This document shows positions 34,949 to 46,207 of a stretch of DNA of 64,000 nt, piece after piece. The DNA comes from Gnomoniopsis sp. IMI 355080. Its lineage: Eukaryota; Ascomycota; Sordariomycetes; Diaporthales; Gnomoniaceae. Position numbers and translations under genes: made by a program. The stretch spans positions 1 through 64,000 of the forward strand of contig JAPEVC010000125.1 of the NCBI GenBank assembly GCA_027946555.1, read 5' to 3'. The notes below the pieces were generated by a model. That model did no database searches, was not told the origin of the DNA, and saw only the letters and a list, made by a program, of their open reading frames with translations. The stretch's first letter is position 1. Every line of letters starts with the position of its first letter.

Positions 34949-36031
34949 GAAGCGCGATGTCAAGAACGGCTTGTTTATACCCTTGTAAAACAGTTCCGGA
35001 TACAAGTTGAATGGAAAAGGCGATCTTCAAGTAGCGTTGGGATGCATGAACAGTGTCTGGCTTCATGTTACAACATTGAAGGTTGGTGATTCTTTCCAAG
35101 TCGAGTTCTCTTAGTAGGCATTCGGCATTTGGCGTCACCCATATCTAGGTGATAAATCATAGGGTACCTAGGTAGCACATCCATTGAGGTGAATATACAG
35201 GCCTACTTCATGATAGACAGATTCTTGTCGATTGAGACTCTTCACGTCACTCTACGTCGATGCGTAATTTCCGTCGAAAGCCTGCACTCCAATTCTTACG
35301 GAGTGGCTGAACAAGAGTCCTTTCATCGGAGAAAGAAATGGTCGTATGCTCTTCCTGGATGTTCTTGCGCGTTGACCTCCATTACATACGCGTGATCATA
35401 TTTGATGGCGATGTGCCACGGAAGAAGCAGGTTGCATTGACGTATATTAGCATTGTCCCAGAGTTCCCGTATCTGTGGATATCTGTTCACAATCCACCAA
35501 CGCAAGGTTGCGAAAGTATTGGGGAACCCTGGGAATAATCTACGGCTACCCTGAGCTTTCGGGTGTTCGGCATGCAATTAGAGGGCACCATCTACCGTTC
35601 CTCTAAGCTTTCCCCTGGTACCTAATTTCGCTCCATCTCGAACCTGCATATGCCGGCACAAGGGGCCCAATAACGGCCCGGTCGAGGGGTATCAGAGCAG
35701 CACCCACGGATTCCATGTGACACCCAAGGCCACTAAATTCATTAGAGTCAAAGCATCTGGCCGCCGCTTGCAGCTAGATACTGGGCTTCAAATGAAATTA
35801 AATAATGAATCATCAAACAGGCTGCCATCTTCGCATTCTGCATGGCCATGCTTCAGCTGGGGGCAGCGGCCCAAAATGCCACCTTTTGGCGGACTCTCTG
35901 GTTCGGTCGCAGACGTAGATTTCTATAAAAAGTCGCTGATCGCTACGTTGTCTATGATGGGAGCTTGGGACGGATCCCTTGGCAAGGCTGAGACGGGTTC
36001 GAGTGTACCCTTTGTGTAGCACCAACACACC
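34949..36031. other. intergenic
   Basis: 3' flank of the permease and promoter of the GH47 gene. No gene recognised. Confidence 0.5.
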
Positions 36032-37986
36032 ATGGCTACCACCACGTTTGTAGCCGCCGCTCTTTTGTCCCTGTTCTTGGAATTCGCCGGTGCTAGTACT
36101 ACAGAGACCGTGTCCTTCACCCCACCGGCCGTCACTGAGACCAATGGCCCCATCATTGCTTCCTATAGTCACAAGGCAGCGACAACGACTTTATCTGGCT
36201 ATGCGAATGCAACGTCGACAAGTTCTGTCTCACCATCAGCCACTGCCATTGCCAATGGCACGCTTCCTGCCTGCAAGAATGTCCAGTATGCATTTCCAGC
36301 AGGGACTGGTGGTAACGCAACGCGAGCGGCTGCGGTGAAGGAGGCTTACCTGTACGCTTGGAATGCATACGAAGAGTATGCGTTTGGCCATGATGAGCTT
36401 CTGCCTCTGACAAAATCATACACAGACGATTGGTGTAAGAGACACCCCCCCCCCCAAGCGCCGCTCTGTTTCAGTCTCGGGGTTCTTGAGATGGTCTTGG
36501 CTCGGGCTGACTTCAAATCACGTTGCAGACGGATGGGGAGTTACGATTGTGGATGGTATTGACACTGCTATCATCATGAACTTGACAGACGTGGTTGCCA
36601 AACAACTCTCGTTCATCCCCACAATTGACTTCACAACCACAGCATCTGGGCCTGTGGAGATCTTTGATACAAATATCAGATACTTGGGAGGGCTTTTGTC
36701 TTCTTACGACCTGCTCAAGAGCGGCCTGTTTCCAGCTAGTTCGTACGATCAGTCAGACATTGATGCCTTGCTCAGCCAGGCCATCAGTCTTGCCGACAAG
36801 ATCGCTTTCGGTTTCAACACACCCTCAGGAATTGCGACGGTGGATGTCAATTTCACTTCAGACACGCCCGTTGAAGGGACTTACACAGTCTCTGCCACGG
36901 ATGTCACGTACAACAGCACCAACACCGCCTCCGCAGGCACTTTTCTGCTTGAATGGTATCGACTGACTGACTTGACGGGCAATACAACCTACCGAGCTCT
37001 GGTGGACCGGGGCGAGGCGCCGCTGGTGAATCCCCATCCTGCACCAGTCTACCCGGGCCTTGTGGGTACACAGTTTGATACGACGAGCGGCGAGATGCTC
37101 AATTTTGCGGGTGGCTGGCACTCTGAAGTCGACTCATTTCTAGAGTATCTTATCAAAACCTACCAGTACAAGGTCACCAACGACACCACTTTTTACAAGG
37201 ACTTTTGGCTAGAAGCAACATCGAGTACCGCCAGCTACCTCGCGGTGCAGCCCTATGGATTCTCCAATTTGACTTTTATCTCCACGCTCGACGATAATGG
37301 TACTTTGACAGACTACATGGATGACTACAGTTGCTTTTCCGGTGGCAACTTCTTGCTCGGCTGCAAAGTCCTGGGTCTCTCCTCTTTGTGCGATCTTGGC
37401 ATCGCCGCTGCAGATGGTTGTCACCAGACATATAACACTACTTTGACAGGTCTCGGTCCCCTTTACTGGGGATGGTACGATAGTGAGACCAACTCGCAGC
37501 CGGCGGAACCGGAGCGCGACATTGATGCTGCGACTCGGGCGTGGGCAGACGAGTTCGGTTACTTCATTGAGCCCGGTGACGAGGGCTGGTCTTCCTTTCC
37601 CGAGTCGATTGAAAGCTGGTTTTATGCGTATCGAATCACCGGAGATCCGAGATGGGCGGATTATGTGTGGGACGCGTTCCTTGCGATCAACAGCACCGCG
37701 AGGAACAGTGTGGCATTTGCTTCTGTGGGCAACGTGAACATGCCTTTTGGAGGCAGTCAAAGCAACAGCCTGGATTCGTAAGATCTCCGTCCCTTCTAAG
37801 CTCTGGCTTTTGTTTTGTTTGAATTGTACTAATTTTGCATTCAGGTTTTTCTTCGCCGAGGTTCTCAAGTATATCTACTTGACTTTCGAGGATCCAAGCG
37901 TGATCAATCTGGAGCAATTTGTCTTCAATACGGAGTCACATCCTATGCTAGTTCAGTGCGGCATAGGAGATGTTGACAACTATTAG
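36032..37986 (+). CDS. secreted glycoside hydrolase family 47 alpha-1,2-mannosidase
   Basis: Three exons (36032-36434, 36529-37777, 37845-37986) give 597 residues. A signal peptide (MATTTFVAAALLSLFLEFAGA) is followed by a Ser/Thr-rich stretch with N-glycosylation sequons, then the GH47 (alpha/alpha)7 domain. Visible family elements: WGVTIVDGIDTAIIM, FDTNIRYLGGLLS, TFLLEWYRL, EVDSFLEYLIKTY, YSCFSGGNFLLG with a conserved Cys, the paired Cys of ADGCHQTY, FPESIESWFYAYRITGD with catalytic acid, and FNTESHP, which supplies the Thr for calcium. Family enzymes trim alpha-1,2-mannose from N-glycans. The cleavable signal and lack of a membrane anchor point to a secreted class-I type enzyme. Intron 1 contains an 11-C run. 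The codon rebuilt at the first junction is TAC (Tyr). Confidence 0.92.
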
Positions 37987-39148
37987 ATATCCAAAAATAC
38001 ACACAGGGATCAGTGCTCAATCCTTTGTACAAGCAGAAGCAAAGGTGTATTTGAAGTTGTCCCCCAACTCTAGAGTCTAGTTTGGTCTTAGCATAGGAAG
38101 CGGCATCTGGTATCCCCGAGTCGATCTGTCTACTCCAAAGCCAAGACAGCCACCATATAATTCAAAACTCAAGAAAATCCACCACGACCAGTAGATTCGG
38201 GTGTATCGAACGACTATCAATGGAAGGTCGCAGGATACACCCTTCCCGTCCCCCACAACAACCTTGGAAATGAGGGTCATTGGGGCTGAGGACTGCAAGT
38301 GAAGACGCAGTACAACGTGCCAAGATCTCTTAAAGGTGATGTTTCGTAACAAGCAACCCTACGCATGAAGAGTCCACATGGCGCCAAATTGAGATTCAGG
38401 GACACACTCACCATAATCATGCCCGAGCTAATCTTGACCTTCCGATCCAGATGATACGAGGCAGGTATTGCTCCGCAGAGCTCGAGGCGCAGCAGTCGAA
38501 TACGCGCAAGACGCCCGACAAATATTTCCAGGATTAGTTTTGATATACTCTGTAATAGTTGTGCGTTGCAGAAAAGACCAATCTCCGTAGCAGAACCCCC
38601 GAAGATAATGGTTAGTCTATCCTGCTGTTGACGGGCGCAACCAAAGCAACCTAGTAAGATTGCGGCACAGACGCATCGCAACGCTGGCAAGCATGGCATT
38701 ATGGAGCCTCTCGGCTTTTTTGAGTCCATTGACGAGGCCTCTCACATCTACAATGGACGCCCAACTGGTTCGTCCGGTTAGAAAGTGGATCCTTTGCGGA
38801 TCAGTGCAGCAGTGCCAACAGGGCCTTAATTTCTCGGTTCGTGCCGAAGGCTGCTGAGTATCCTTGTTTGGACTTCTTCCGTGTTTCGTCGTTTCAATCA
38901 AGACGCCAATAAGATTGCCTCTGAAAGTTTGACAGCGGGGCCACGAGGCGGCGTGCCTAAGCGCTGTGTTCTCTTCATTTATTTACACTCCGCAGTGCCA
39001 CGTTCTCCCCCGTTTGTCCCATCTCTTCTCCCCCCCATCCCGTCCCGTCGTCGATCGCTTCTCGTAGATCCTGTCGCTCTTTTCCCCGGTTTGGAACCCA
39101 CTCGTTTGATTCACTCGTTCTTTTCTTCAGCCGGGGCAGGTCTCCAAC
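37987..39148. other. intergenic
   Basis: Contains a minus-strand open frame (38277-38729) with no recognisable product. Otherwise 3' flank of GH47 and the pyrimidine-rich leader of the small secreted protein (CTCCCCC and TTCTCCCCC runs near 39000-39040). Confidence 0.45.
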
Positions 39149-39766
39149 ATGTACTATTCATTTTTACTATCATTCGCACTTGTGCCCATGCTGGGTCTGG
39201 CTATCCCAACAGCCAGCACGGGCGACGGTAATCAGCACCCTGCAGCAGGGTCTCAAGCAAGATCACATATCCTAAAGAGGAACGCTGCCTCGAATAGCAC
39301 TGTCAACACAAAGGAATTCGATACCGTCAACTACTTCCCCAATCCTGAAGTACACTGCTCCGGCCGGTCCCTCGACGATTCCGGCGATACCAATTGGTCC
39401 TCGGACCTGGACACCGCTGTGACAGCAACCAGCACGGACGGCCTCTATGGCTCTTGCAATGTGTATGACAACAGCGTCGACGGATATGGAAGTTTGGCAT
39501 GGAGTAGTGGGACGGTCCAGGTTTACTACTGCAATCACGGCTTCTCGGCAACCTCTTGCGATGTGAACGAGTACTGGCGCGCGGATGCACTCATTGACGA
39601 CTCATGTGGGTCGGATGGGGGCGGCTGGGTTACCATTTCAGACTGGAGTTTGACAATCGGCCGAGATCCAACAAACGAAGACGGCTCATTTCGCTCCGAG
39701 TGCGGTGACAGTCTCCATGGAGTCAACGAGAACTACGTTGTCGTTAATGCTACCGTTTCACGATAA
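39149..39766 (+). CDS. small secreted six-cysteine protein with Kex2-type propeptide
   Basis: Intronless, 205 residues. It begins with a signal peptide (MYYSFLLSFALVPMLGLAIP) and a polar segment ending in a Lys-Arg dibasic site at HILKR/NAAS, suggesting pro-protein cleavage. The mature part has six cysteines (in VHCSGR, GSCNVY, YYCNHG, TSCDVN, DSCGSD and SECGDS), enough for three disulfides, and several N-x-T/S sequons. Trp and Gly/Ser/Asp-rich strands (GSLAWSSGTVQVYYC, GGGWVTISDWSLTIG) suggest a beta-sandwich. I do not recognise the family. Secreted effector or cell-surface roles are possible but unsupported; no function is claimed. A pyrimidine-rich leader precedes the start. Confidence 0.78.
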   Translation: MYYSFLLSFALVPMLGLAIPTASTGDGNQHPAAGSQARSHILKRNAASNSTVNTKEFDTVNYFPNPEVHCSGRSLDDSGDTNWSSDLDTAVTATSTDGLYGSCNVYDNSVDGYGSLAWSSGTVQVYYCNHGFSATSCDVNEYWRADALIDDSCGSDGGGWVTISDWSLTIGRDPTNEDGSFRSECGDSLHGVNENYVVVNATVSR

Positions 39767-40204
39767 TCTTGGCGGGCTGGAAACAGTTTCTTTGGGTGGT
39801 GGTCGTCATTGGATGTGACTCTCTGTCGCGATCGAGGTAGAGCCTTGCAGCGAGTAGTATCAGTGAAGGAGGGCAGACGTAATCCGTCGAGAACCAAGTC
39901 AAACTGCATAATGAGCAACGACAAATAATCTTCTGTACCAAATATTACTCCCTGCATTGCTCTTGGTGCTACCGCAGGACAATCTTGCTTTAGCGATATC
40001 CTGTCATTCTAGCCCCGGGTAGAACATCGATTTGGACCAACCGTAACGGTTTGCTTGTAGGCGTTCAAGATACTCCTATTGGAGGCTATAACAGCGGAGG
40101 GTCTTGTTAAACCTGGATCGAGTTGTGTAAGCATGGTGGTACTCACTAGCTATCGTATGGTTTTCGGGCTCTTTTGCGGGCTGATGATTGCAAAGCGTAC
40201 TTGT
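39767..40204. other. convergent intergenic gap
   Basis: 3' flanks of the secreted protein (plus) and the dehydrogenase (minus). Nothing recognised. Confidence 0.5.
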
Positions 40205-41414
40205 TCAGATGTTCTTGATAATGCCGGGCTCGACGTGGTCCAAAATACCCATCAACTCCTCGTACACTCGGGTTTGCAGCATCTGACCTTCTTCGCTGCG
40301 CACAAAAGCACTAGGTTCGCGAATTTCATGACTGTCCAACCATTTGCCATGTGTCTCAGGCCCAGCGGCAGCCGCGTGTACTAGCTCCCTGGAACCCATC
40401 TCAGCCGATCTGCCAAGGAGTGTGCTTGTGATCTTGATGAAAATGGACGCCGGAAATTTGTTGTCCCTGAAGAGAGCTGTGCGGCAGAACCCGGGGGTCA
40501 ATGTGTTAAGAATCACAGGGCCTTTGCTGTTGCTTGTGGAGGCGGCCATGTCTTGCGCGAGCTGGCGAACAATGAAAATCTGGAGCAGCTTCGAGGTTTG
40601 ATATCGGTCTGGCGGAACAGTGGTGGATTTGAAAGCGTCGAGAATCTTTGGCGATGACTTTTCATTAAAGCTTGTCTGTATGCCATTGAGCGTCAGCATA
40701 CGGTCTGAACAACCACTTGACCCAGCGAGTAGGTAGACCCCAGAGTGGTTCTAGACTCCAACTTACCATAAAATGCGCATCTGACGATACAATGACCAAT
40801 CTGGTCTGGGTGTTGACCTTCGAAGCTGTCTTCTTCAAGGTAGGAAGCAGCAGCAAGGCCATCAAGAAGGTAGACAGCACGTTGACCGTTATCGTGCGCT
40901 CATAGCCCTCTGCTAAGGTACCTTGGGGTGAGACCATGGCCACCGAGGCGTTCTCAACCACCACATCTAAGCGATCGAGCTTGTCCGCGCGCTTGCAAAA
41001 CTCCCTAACGCTGTCGAAGCTTGCCAAATCCAATGGCCAGACCTCAACCACGCTGTGTGCCCGCGCCACCGAGCGGGAAATATCCGCTTTCGCCTTCTCG
41101 CCTCTCTCCGTGCTGCGGCATGCGAGGATGACCTTTGCCGCATTGAGACGAACGAAATGGCGGGCCGCTTCGAAACCAAGGCCGACGTTGGAACCTGTGA
41201 TAATGATCGTCTTCCCCGTGAAGTCGTCTTTCGGATACGGAAGACGACGGAACTGGTTGTAGAAGAAGGTGACGATGAAGTGGCTGTATTCAATCAGTCA
41301 TGGGGCCTCAACGTTCACCTCTGAGGGCGTTCAGTTCACTCACAAATCGAGAGCCATGATCAGGGTTAAAAGCCACGTAAAGGGGTTGGGCTTTGGTTCT
41401 GCGACGACATCCAT
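40205..41414 (-). CDS. short-chain dehydrogenase/reductase (retinol dehydrogenase-like)
   Basis: Three exons, complement(41344-41414, 40767-41283, 40205-40675), give 352 residues. An N-terminal hydrophobic stretch (FTWLLTLIMALDFHFIVTFFY) may anchor it in the ER or another membrane. The Rossmann domain has TGSNVGLG at ~53-60, LACRS and DLAS for cofactor binding, and VVVENASVA in place of the usual NNAG. Catalytic Ser lies in VIVSSDAH, and Tyr221 and Lys225 in the YQTSK motif. The classical SDR active site is thus complete. LACRS after the second strand favours NADP(H). Family members reduce or oxidise aldehydes, ketones or sterol-like alcohols; the substrate is unknown. Introns are 60 and 91 nt with standard borders. 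Confidence 0.9.
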
Positions 41415-42170
41415 GGTGATTCAATAGAAGCCTGAAGGTCTGGAATAGAAGAATATGAGTGGTGAAGCTTAATGTGTCACATGTTACATGAAGCTGGAAA
41501 AGGTAACTGTGCACAAGTTCGTGTGGCCACCGCTGATTGGGGGTTGAGCAAGAAATTTGAAACGACGTGTCCTAGCACGCGGAAGCTCGCGGACTGTGGA
41601 CAAGGTCACAGCGCTAGTAGGCCGTGGTCTTCGTCACTTTAGTTAAAGGCAGGGCAGCTTCACACAAGTTCGTATTTCGCAATCCCTCATGAAAGCTATG
41701 AAGCTGACAAAGCTGTATTCTGGATATTGTTTTGTTTGGGTGGTGATCCTTTGCCTGGTGTATATCGTTGGGCTGCGTCAAGTAGGGTTCATTGGTGCGA
41801 AGCGGAATTTCGCCTGATCTGGCCCATACTATAACATCTGCAGTCAATTGATTCCCACTATAGTGGAACACTTTCTGAATAAGCTTCTAGTGGGCATGTT
41901 GAAGTAATTGAAGTAATTCCGAAGGACATGGCATTCAATTCAGGACCGCATCTTAATTTGATATCGAAAGAAATTGTTCTTTATATCACAGCGCCCAAGT
42001 CTTCGAAGCCTATGAAGATCTGGATGTTTGGCCGACCATCAAAGGTTGCTGGTCCAATCGCTGAGTCCCGATCCCAGATCCCAGTAGACCTGTCTCTAGT
42101 ATATATATCCACAAAACACAACATCGCCAACGATCGTACCACACTACTCTCGCAGGAAATGCGGGATTAT
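41415..42170. other. intergenic before tRNA
   Basis: Promoter side of the dehydrogenase. A TATATATA stretch lies ~70 nt before the tRNA. No gene recognised. Confidence 0.5.
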
Positions 42171-42242
42171 TTCTCCGTAGTCTAGTGGTTAGGATACAAG
42201 CTTGTCACGCTTGGGACCCGGGTTCAATTCCCGGCGGGGAAG
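42171..42242 (+). tRNA. tRNA-Asp (anticodon GTC)
   Basis: 72-nt cloverleaf without intron. The acceptor stem TTCTCCG pairs with CGGGGAA, followed by discriminator G. The anticodon stem CAAGC/GCTTG encloses loop TTGTCAC with anticodon GTC. The T stem CCGGG/CCCGG encloses TTCAATT, giving the B box GGTTCAATTCC. The A box is TAGTCTAGTGG. Three bases after the gene an eight-T run (42245-42252) provides a pol III terminator. All elements needed for a working tRNA are present. Confidence 0.95.
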
Positions 42243-42244
42243 GG

Positions 42245-42252
42245 TTTTTTTT
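42245..42252 (+). terminator. RNA polymerase III terminator
   Basis: Run of eight T residues directly after the tRNA-Asp 3' end, the usual pol III stop. Confidence 0.8.
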
Positions 42253-42430
42253 CATTATTTTTACGTCTCCCGACTCTTTTACACTATATTCAATTTTTCT
42301 AGCCTTGTCAAAGAGCCTAAACGAAGTGTTATATGATTTTGTGGCCTGATGGGCTCTGCACTGTTACGGACAGACCTTGACCCTGGCTGACCAGACATGT
42401 CTCCACCACCGGACCTTGTATGTCGAGTAC

Positions 42431-42479
42431 TTCCTGTAGTCTAGTGGTTTAGACGCAAGCTTGTCACGCTTGGGACCCA
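42431..42479 (+). pseudogene. truncated tRNA-Asp copy
   Basis: The 5' ~49 nt match the tRNA-Asp gene 260 bp upstream: the A-box region GTAGTCTAGTGGTT and the whole anticodon arm with GTC are kept. Differences occur in the acceptor stem, and one base is inserted in the D loop. After GGGACCC the similarity stops, so the T arm, B box and 3' acceptor strand are missing. It cannot fold as a tRNA and lacks an internal pol III promoter B box. Confidence 0.85.
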
Positions 42480-43377
42480 CGCACTCTTGTAATACGGCAT
42501 ACCCTACGCCCAGCCTTAACAGAAGGACAATTCCCAGTTTAAGCATTTAAATTTGATAAATACTCGAGTCATTAGACAAGATACAGACGAAATCCTCTCT
42601 CTAAGAGTTAATAACAGTTTTTATCTGCGACATTGAACTCGGAGGCTGCAATGGACATGAGCAAAAATACTGCTTAGGTAGGTAATCTTCGATGAATTGA
42701 TTTTCTTCGGCTATCTAAACATCGATGGTTTACGAAAACCTGAGTGTTATAACATGTAGAACAGTGCCTGTTTATATGAAATTAATATACGGCCCCGACT
42801 CTAATATTATACTCTTCGGAACGACTTTAAGTCATCCACCATCAGCTTAAGTAGAGAGGAATATCCATGAACACTATAATGGTAATAGATTGATTGCAAA
42901 TGTGATAGTCTGATCTAGATCAGTCGAATTGCGAAAAGTTGACAGTGAACCCTATCTGACGCAGCTGCACCTAGCAAAGAAGCACCATCTAGCCAGACAT
43001 TGTCCAGAGCACAGCCCTGCCAATCTTACAGCTTCCATGAGGGCTTACAAGATAATAAGTAGTCCGAAACTGCTTGATTGAAGTAAAAAAATTTACCTGG
43101 CTCCCTTAAGGAAGCAGACAGGAACCTTCGTCACGCCGTCACTCTCCTGTGTGAAGGAGTTTATCACGTTTCCAAATGGAAGAGGGTCGAGGCTGGGACT
43201 GGGAGCGAGGAAAATGAAACGCAGATGTTTTGTGATTAGCAGTTGTGCTTGATACTGACCAAATTGAGATCAATAAGAGATAATTCTATAAGTGATATCA
43301 CAATGGAAAGCCGTTCCCACGGCCACTTTCGTTCCCCCACCATGACCTTCATTCGACATCAAGAACCATAATACATC
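42480..43377. other. AT-rich intergenic
   Basis: No gene recognised between the tRNA-Asp fragment and the sugar transporter 3' end. The stretch from ~42550 to 42950 is visibly AT-rich compared with the flanks. Confidence 0.5.
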
Positions 43378-45326
43378 TCAAACATGCTCCTTTCTTTCCT
43401 CCGAGCCATTGGTATCATCACTCTTGTCTCCATGGATGTCCTTTTCGGCGCCCGCGCCCGTGGCACCCACGTGTCTCCGGTGGTAGTCCGTCTCATCGTA
43501 GTTGATGAGGAGCGCGCCGTGCTTGTCATATCGCTGTGGCTTTTGCTTGGCAATCTTGACGACATCAAAGGCTCCCTTGAATCCGTGGCAATCCTGGAAA
43601 ATCTCGTCCATCTCCTCCAAGGACCGGTAGGCCGTCTCGGGGTAGAAGAAGTAGACACATGGTACCATGAATGCGTTGATGACTGCAAAGATGATGTATG
43701 TTTGGTACCCGATATTATCGAAAGCTGGTGGTGTCACCATAACCACAAGGAACTTGAGAAATGTCAGTAGGAGAACAAAATTGAAACAATCCACATGACC
43801 CTTTGTCAAAACTCACATTGAAAATCCAATTGGCCGTTGTGGAAATAGCATTCGCCGGGGCACGAATCGCCAACGGCGTGATCTCAGCCGGGTAGAGCCA
43901 AGTCATACCCAGCCACCCGACGGCGAAGAACGAGTTGAAGACGAACAAGAAAACGGCGGCCGTAATGCCGGCGCCCTTGCTGACGTCGGAGTACTTGCTG
44001 GTAGCCGCGAGGACAACCATGGACAGCGACATGCCAACGGCGCCAAAGATCATGAGCTTGCGCCGGCCGATCCTCTCGATGGTGAAAATGGCGATCAAGG
44101 ATGCAATGAAGTATTCAGTGCCGTTGAGCGCAGCGAGGAGTCGGCTAAGGAAGTTGGAGAGGCCGATGCGCACAAAGATGGTGGCTGCGTAGTAGGTGAT
44201 GATACTGCTCATTGGATTAGAATTTGTCTCGAAAATTGAAAATAGGAAGCCACCCAAAGGAAAAATAGGCGGAAGGCTCCAGAGGTCTAGGCGATTTCAA
44301 ATACTTACTTGATGCCAGAGATTTGTTGAAACATCTGATTGACATATCCTAGGATCGTCCGGTGCAGGTTTCGGTTGTTGTTTTTCTTGAAACAGTCAGA
44401 GAAACTGCCAGACGCCATCTCTAGCGCAGCATCTTTGACGGCTCTGAAGTCGCTTTGCACCCTGTGATCATCTTGGGGAAGATCCGACAGGGCAGACAAG
44501 ACGACCAATGCCTCATCCTCTCGGCCCTTAAGAATCAGCCACCGGGGCGACTCGGGCAAACCTGGAATACCGCAGAGGACAAACAGGGCGAGGATGATCT
44601 GGAAAGCGATGGGGAATCGCCAGGCGATGGTCGAGGGTTCGAGAAACGAGAAGCCAAGATCGATCCAGTAACTCAACATGACGCCAAAGACAATCAGGGC
44701 ACCCTCGATCATGACCATTTGACCTCGTTTGTGCGGTTTGGATGTCTCAGATTGCCAGATGGGTACCGTGGAGGTGTTGATTCCTGTGATTGATTGGTCA
44801 GTAAATATGATGCCGATGCAGAATATTGGACAAGCCAGCCAAAACTCACCATTTCCAAAACCTGTGATCAGCCGTGATACGATCAGCTGTGGCAGCGAGA
44901 ATGAAGCGCACTGAATCGTTGCGCCAATGACCATAATTGCTGAACCCAGCATGATGGAATTTTTGCGCCCGAGCCAGTTACCCATCCATATTGTTGCCAC
45001 TGCGCCGAAGAAGCAGCCTAGTGTGTACCCGCCAACGGTGATACCCTGTATATTCGAGGCCTGAGAGGACGTGTAGCCAGGAGGTGGGTTTGTCGTGTCG
45101 ACTTGGGGGAAATACTGCAGAAAAGAGGGCAGAGTCAAGAGTCCGCCCATTACACCCTAGGAGCGAAGCGGACGTCAGCAGAGCTCGAAATAATGAACAT
45201 GGATTCGTGTAGACTTAGATGGCGCACCTGATCATAGCCGAAAAGAGCGAAATCAGTGCCCGCTATGACAGCGATGGCAATATTCAACCTGGTGCCCCGT
45301 AGGCCGTAGAATTTTGACCCCTTCAT
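43378..45326 (-). CDS. MFS sugar transporter (hexose/lactose-permease type)
   Basis: Five exons, complement(45228-45326, 44850-45156, 44309-44783, 43817-44204, 43378-43752), give 547 residues. Sugar-porter motifs are in order: GYDQGVMGGLL after TM1, GNWLGRKNSI in the loop 2-3, LPESPRWLILKGRE before the central loop, QMFQQISGI-N-ITYYAATIF across intron 3 at TM7, ERIGRRKLMIFG in loop 8-9, and FYPETAYRSLEEMDEIF after TM12. The tail is His/Asp-rich. It should import a mono- or disaccharide by proton symport at the plasma membrane; substrate is not readable. The acceptor of intron 3 was set at GCAG (44205) because this gives the family GIN-x-ITYY spacing. A cluster of CreA-type motifs ~420-500 nt upstream suggests glucose repression. 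Confidence 0.92.
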
Positions 45327-46207
45327 CGTGAGGAATTGGTACAAGGAGACATTCAAGGCACAAAAAGGAGCGCAAACCGCAGTGTTGGTTGATATTCACT
45401 CCTGGAAGGGACAATGTCGTGGGACGAAAAAGTAATTTACACATTCACGGAAAGGAGGGCGAGAGTAATTTATCATCAAATCCATTTACAGCAGTTCCGA
45501 AAAGAACATCCTCGTCATTATCCCAAGCGCGCGCACACACAGGCCTGGTGCACGACCTGTTGTGCCGGGTCGGGGTATTGGACTGACTCGGCCCCTTTCC
45601 GGGTGTTTTTCTATTGTTTGCTGGCTGCCGTTGCGGGAATTTACCAAGTCAGGGTGTGGAGAAAAGCTTGACAAAGCCCATTGCTTATTTGCTACCAAGA
45701 ATACTCAAGGCAAGTCTCATGATAGTGGGTCGTTTTTTGGTGAATCCCCCAGGTAAAATTTCCCCAGGCCCTCCCCCGCAAACCCCACAATCCCCGGGAA
45801 CCCTGGGGCTGTGGGTGGAGATCAGATGAGGCGGGATTGCCGTTTACGGAAAGCCGTAAAGAGCCGCCATGCGCCGTCGTCCCGGGGTAGTGCCAGCTGT
45901 GACGTCACCGGGATCGCGATGAACGGGTAGAGTCCTTGGCGTTGGTCTGCGGGTTGTACACTGTCAGGGCCCAACAGCCCACGTGAGCATCTATATTTGA
46001 TATGCGGCTCCACTGAATATCAAGTTCAAACGGCAGGAGGAGGTAATGTCGGTGACGCGGCATGAATGTAGTGGGTGGCTGGTCACGGAAAGAAGACACG
46101 GAATAGCCCGCAAGATTGTATGAGAAGCAGCAACAATATGTTCTTTTGTCTTTAGTAGTGATTTTGTCTATACCAAACCCCTCAACTTCCTCTCATCTGC
46201 CCGCGCA
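45327..46207. promoter_or_regulatory. promoter region of the sugar transporter
   Basis: 881-bp gap between the 3' end of the acetyl-CoA transporter and the sugar transporter start. It holds the CreA-type cluster at 45747-45820. No gene recognised. Confidence 0.6.
45747..45820 (-). promoter_or_regulatory. cluster of seven CreA/Mig1-type sites
   Basis: Within 74 bp there are seven matches to SYGGRG or its complement: CCCCAG at 45747 and 45762, CCCCGC at 45774, CCCCAC at 45783, CCCCGG at 45792, CTGGGG at 45803 and GTGGAG at 45815. The consensus is that of the carbon catabolite repressor CreA. The sites sit ~420-500 nt upstream of the sugar transporter start. Matches are direct observation; repression is inference. 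Confidence 0.55.

Noticed and set aside
38277..38729. 150-codon minus-strand frame with an N-terminal hydrophobic stretch
   Set aside because: It has an ATG and a signal-like segment, but no family, no conserved motif and an erratic remainder. Kept out for lack of support, though it is the best of the rejected frames.
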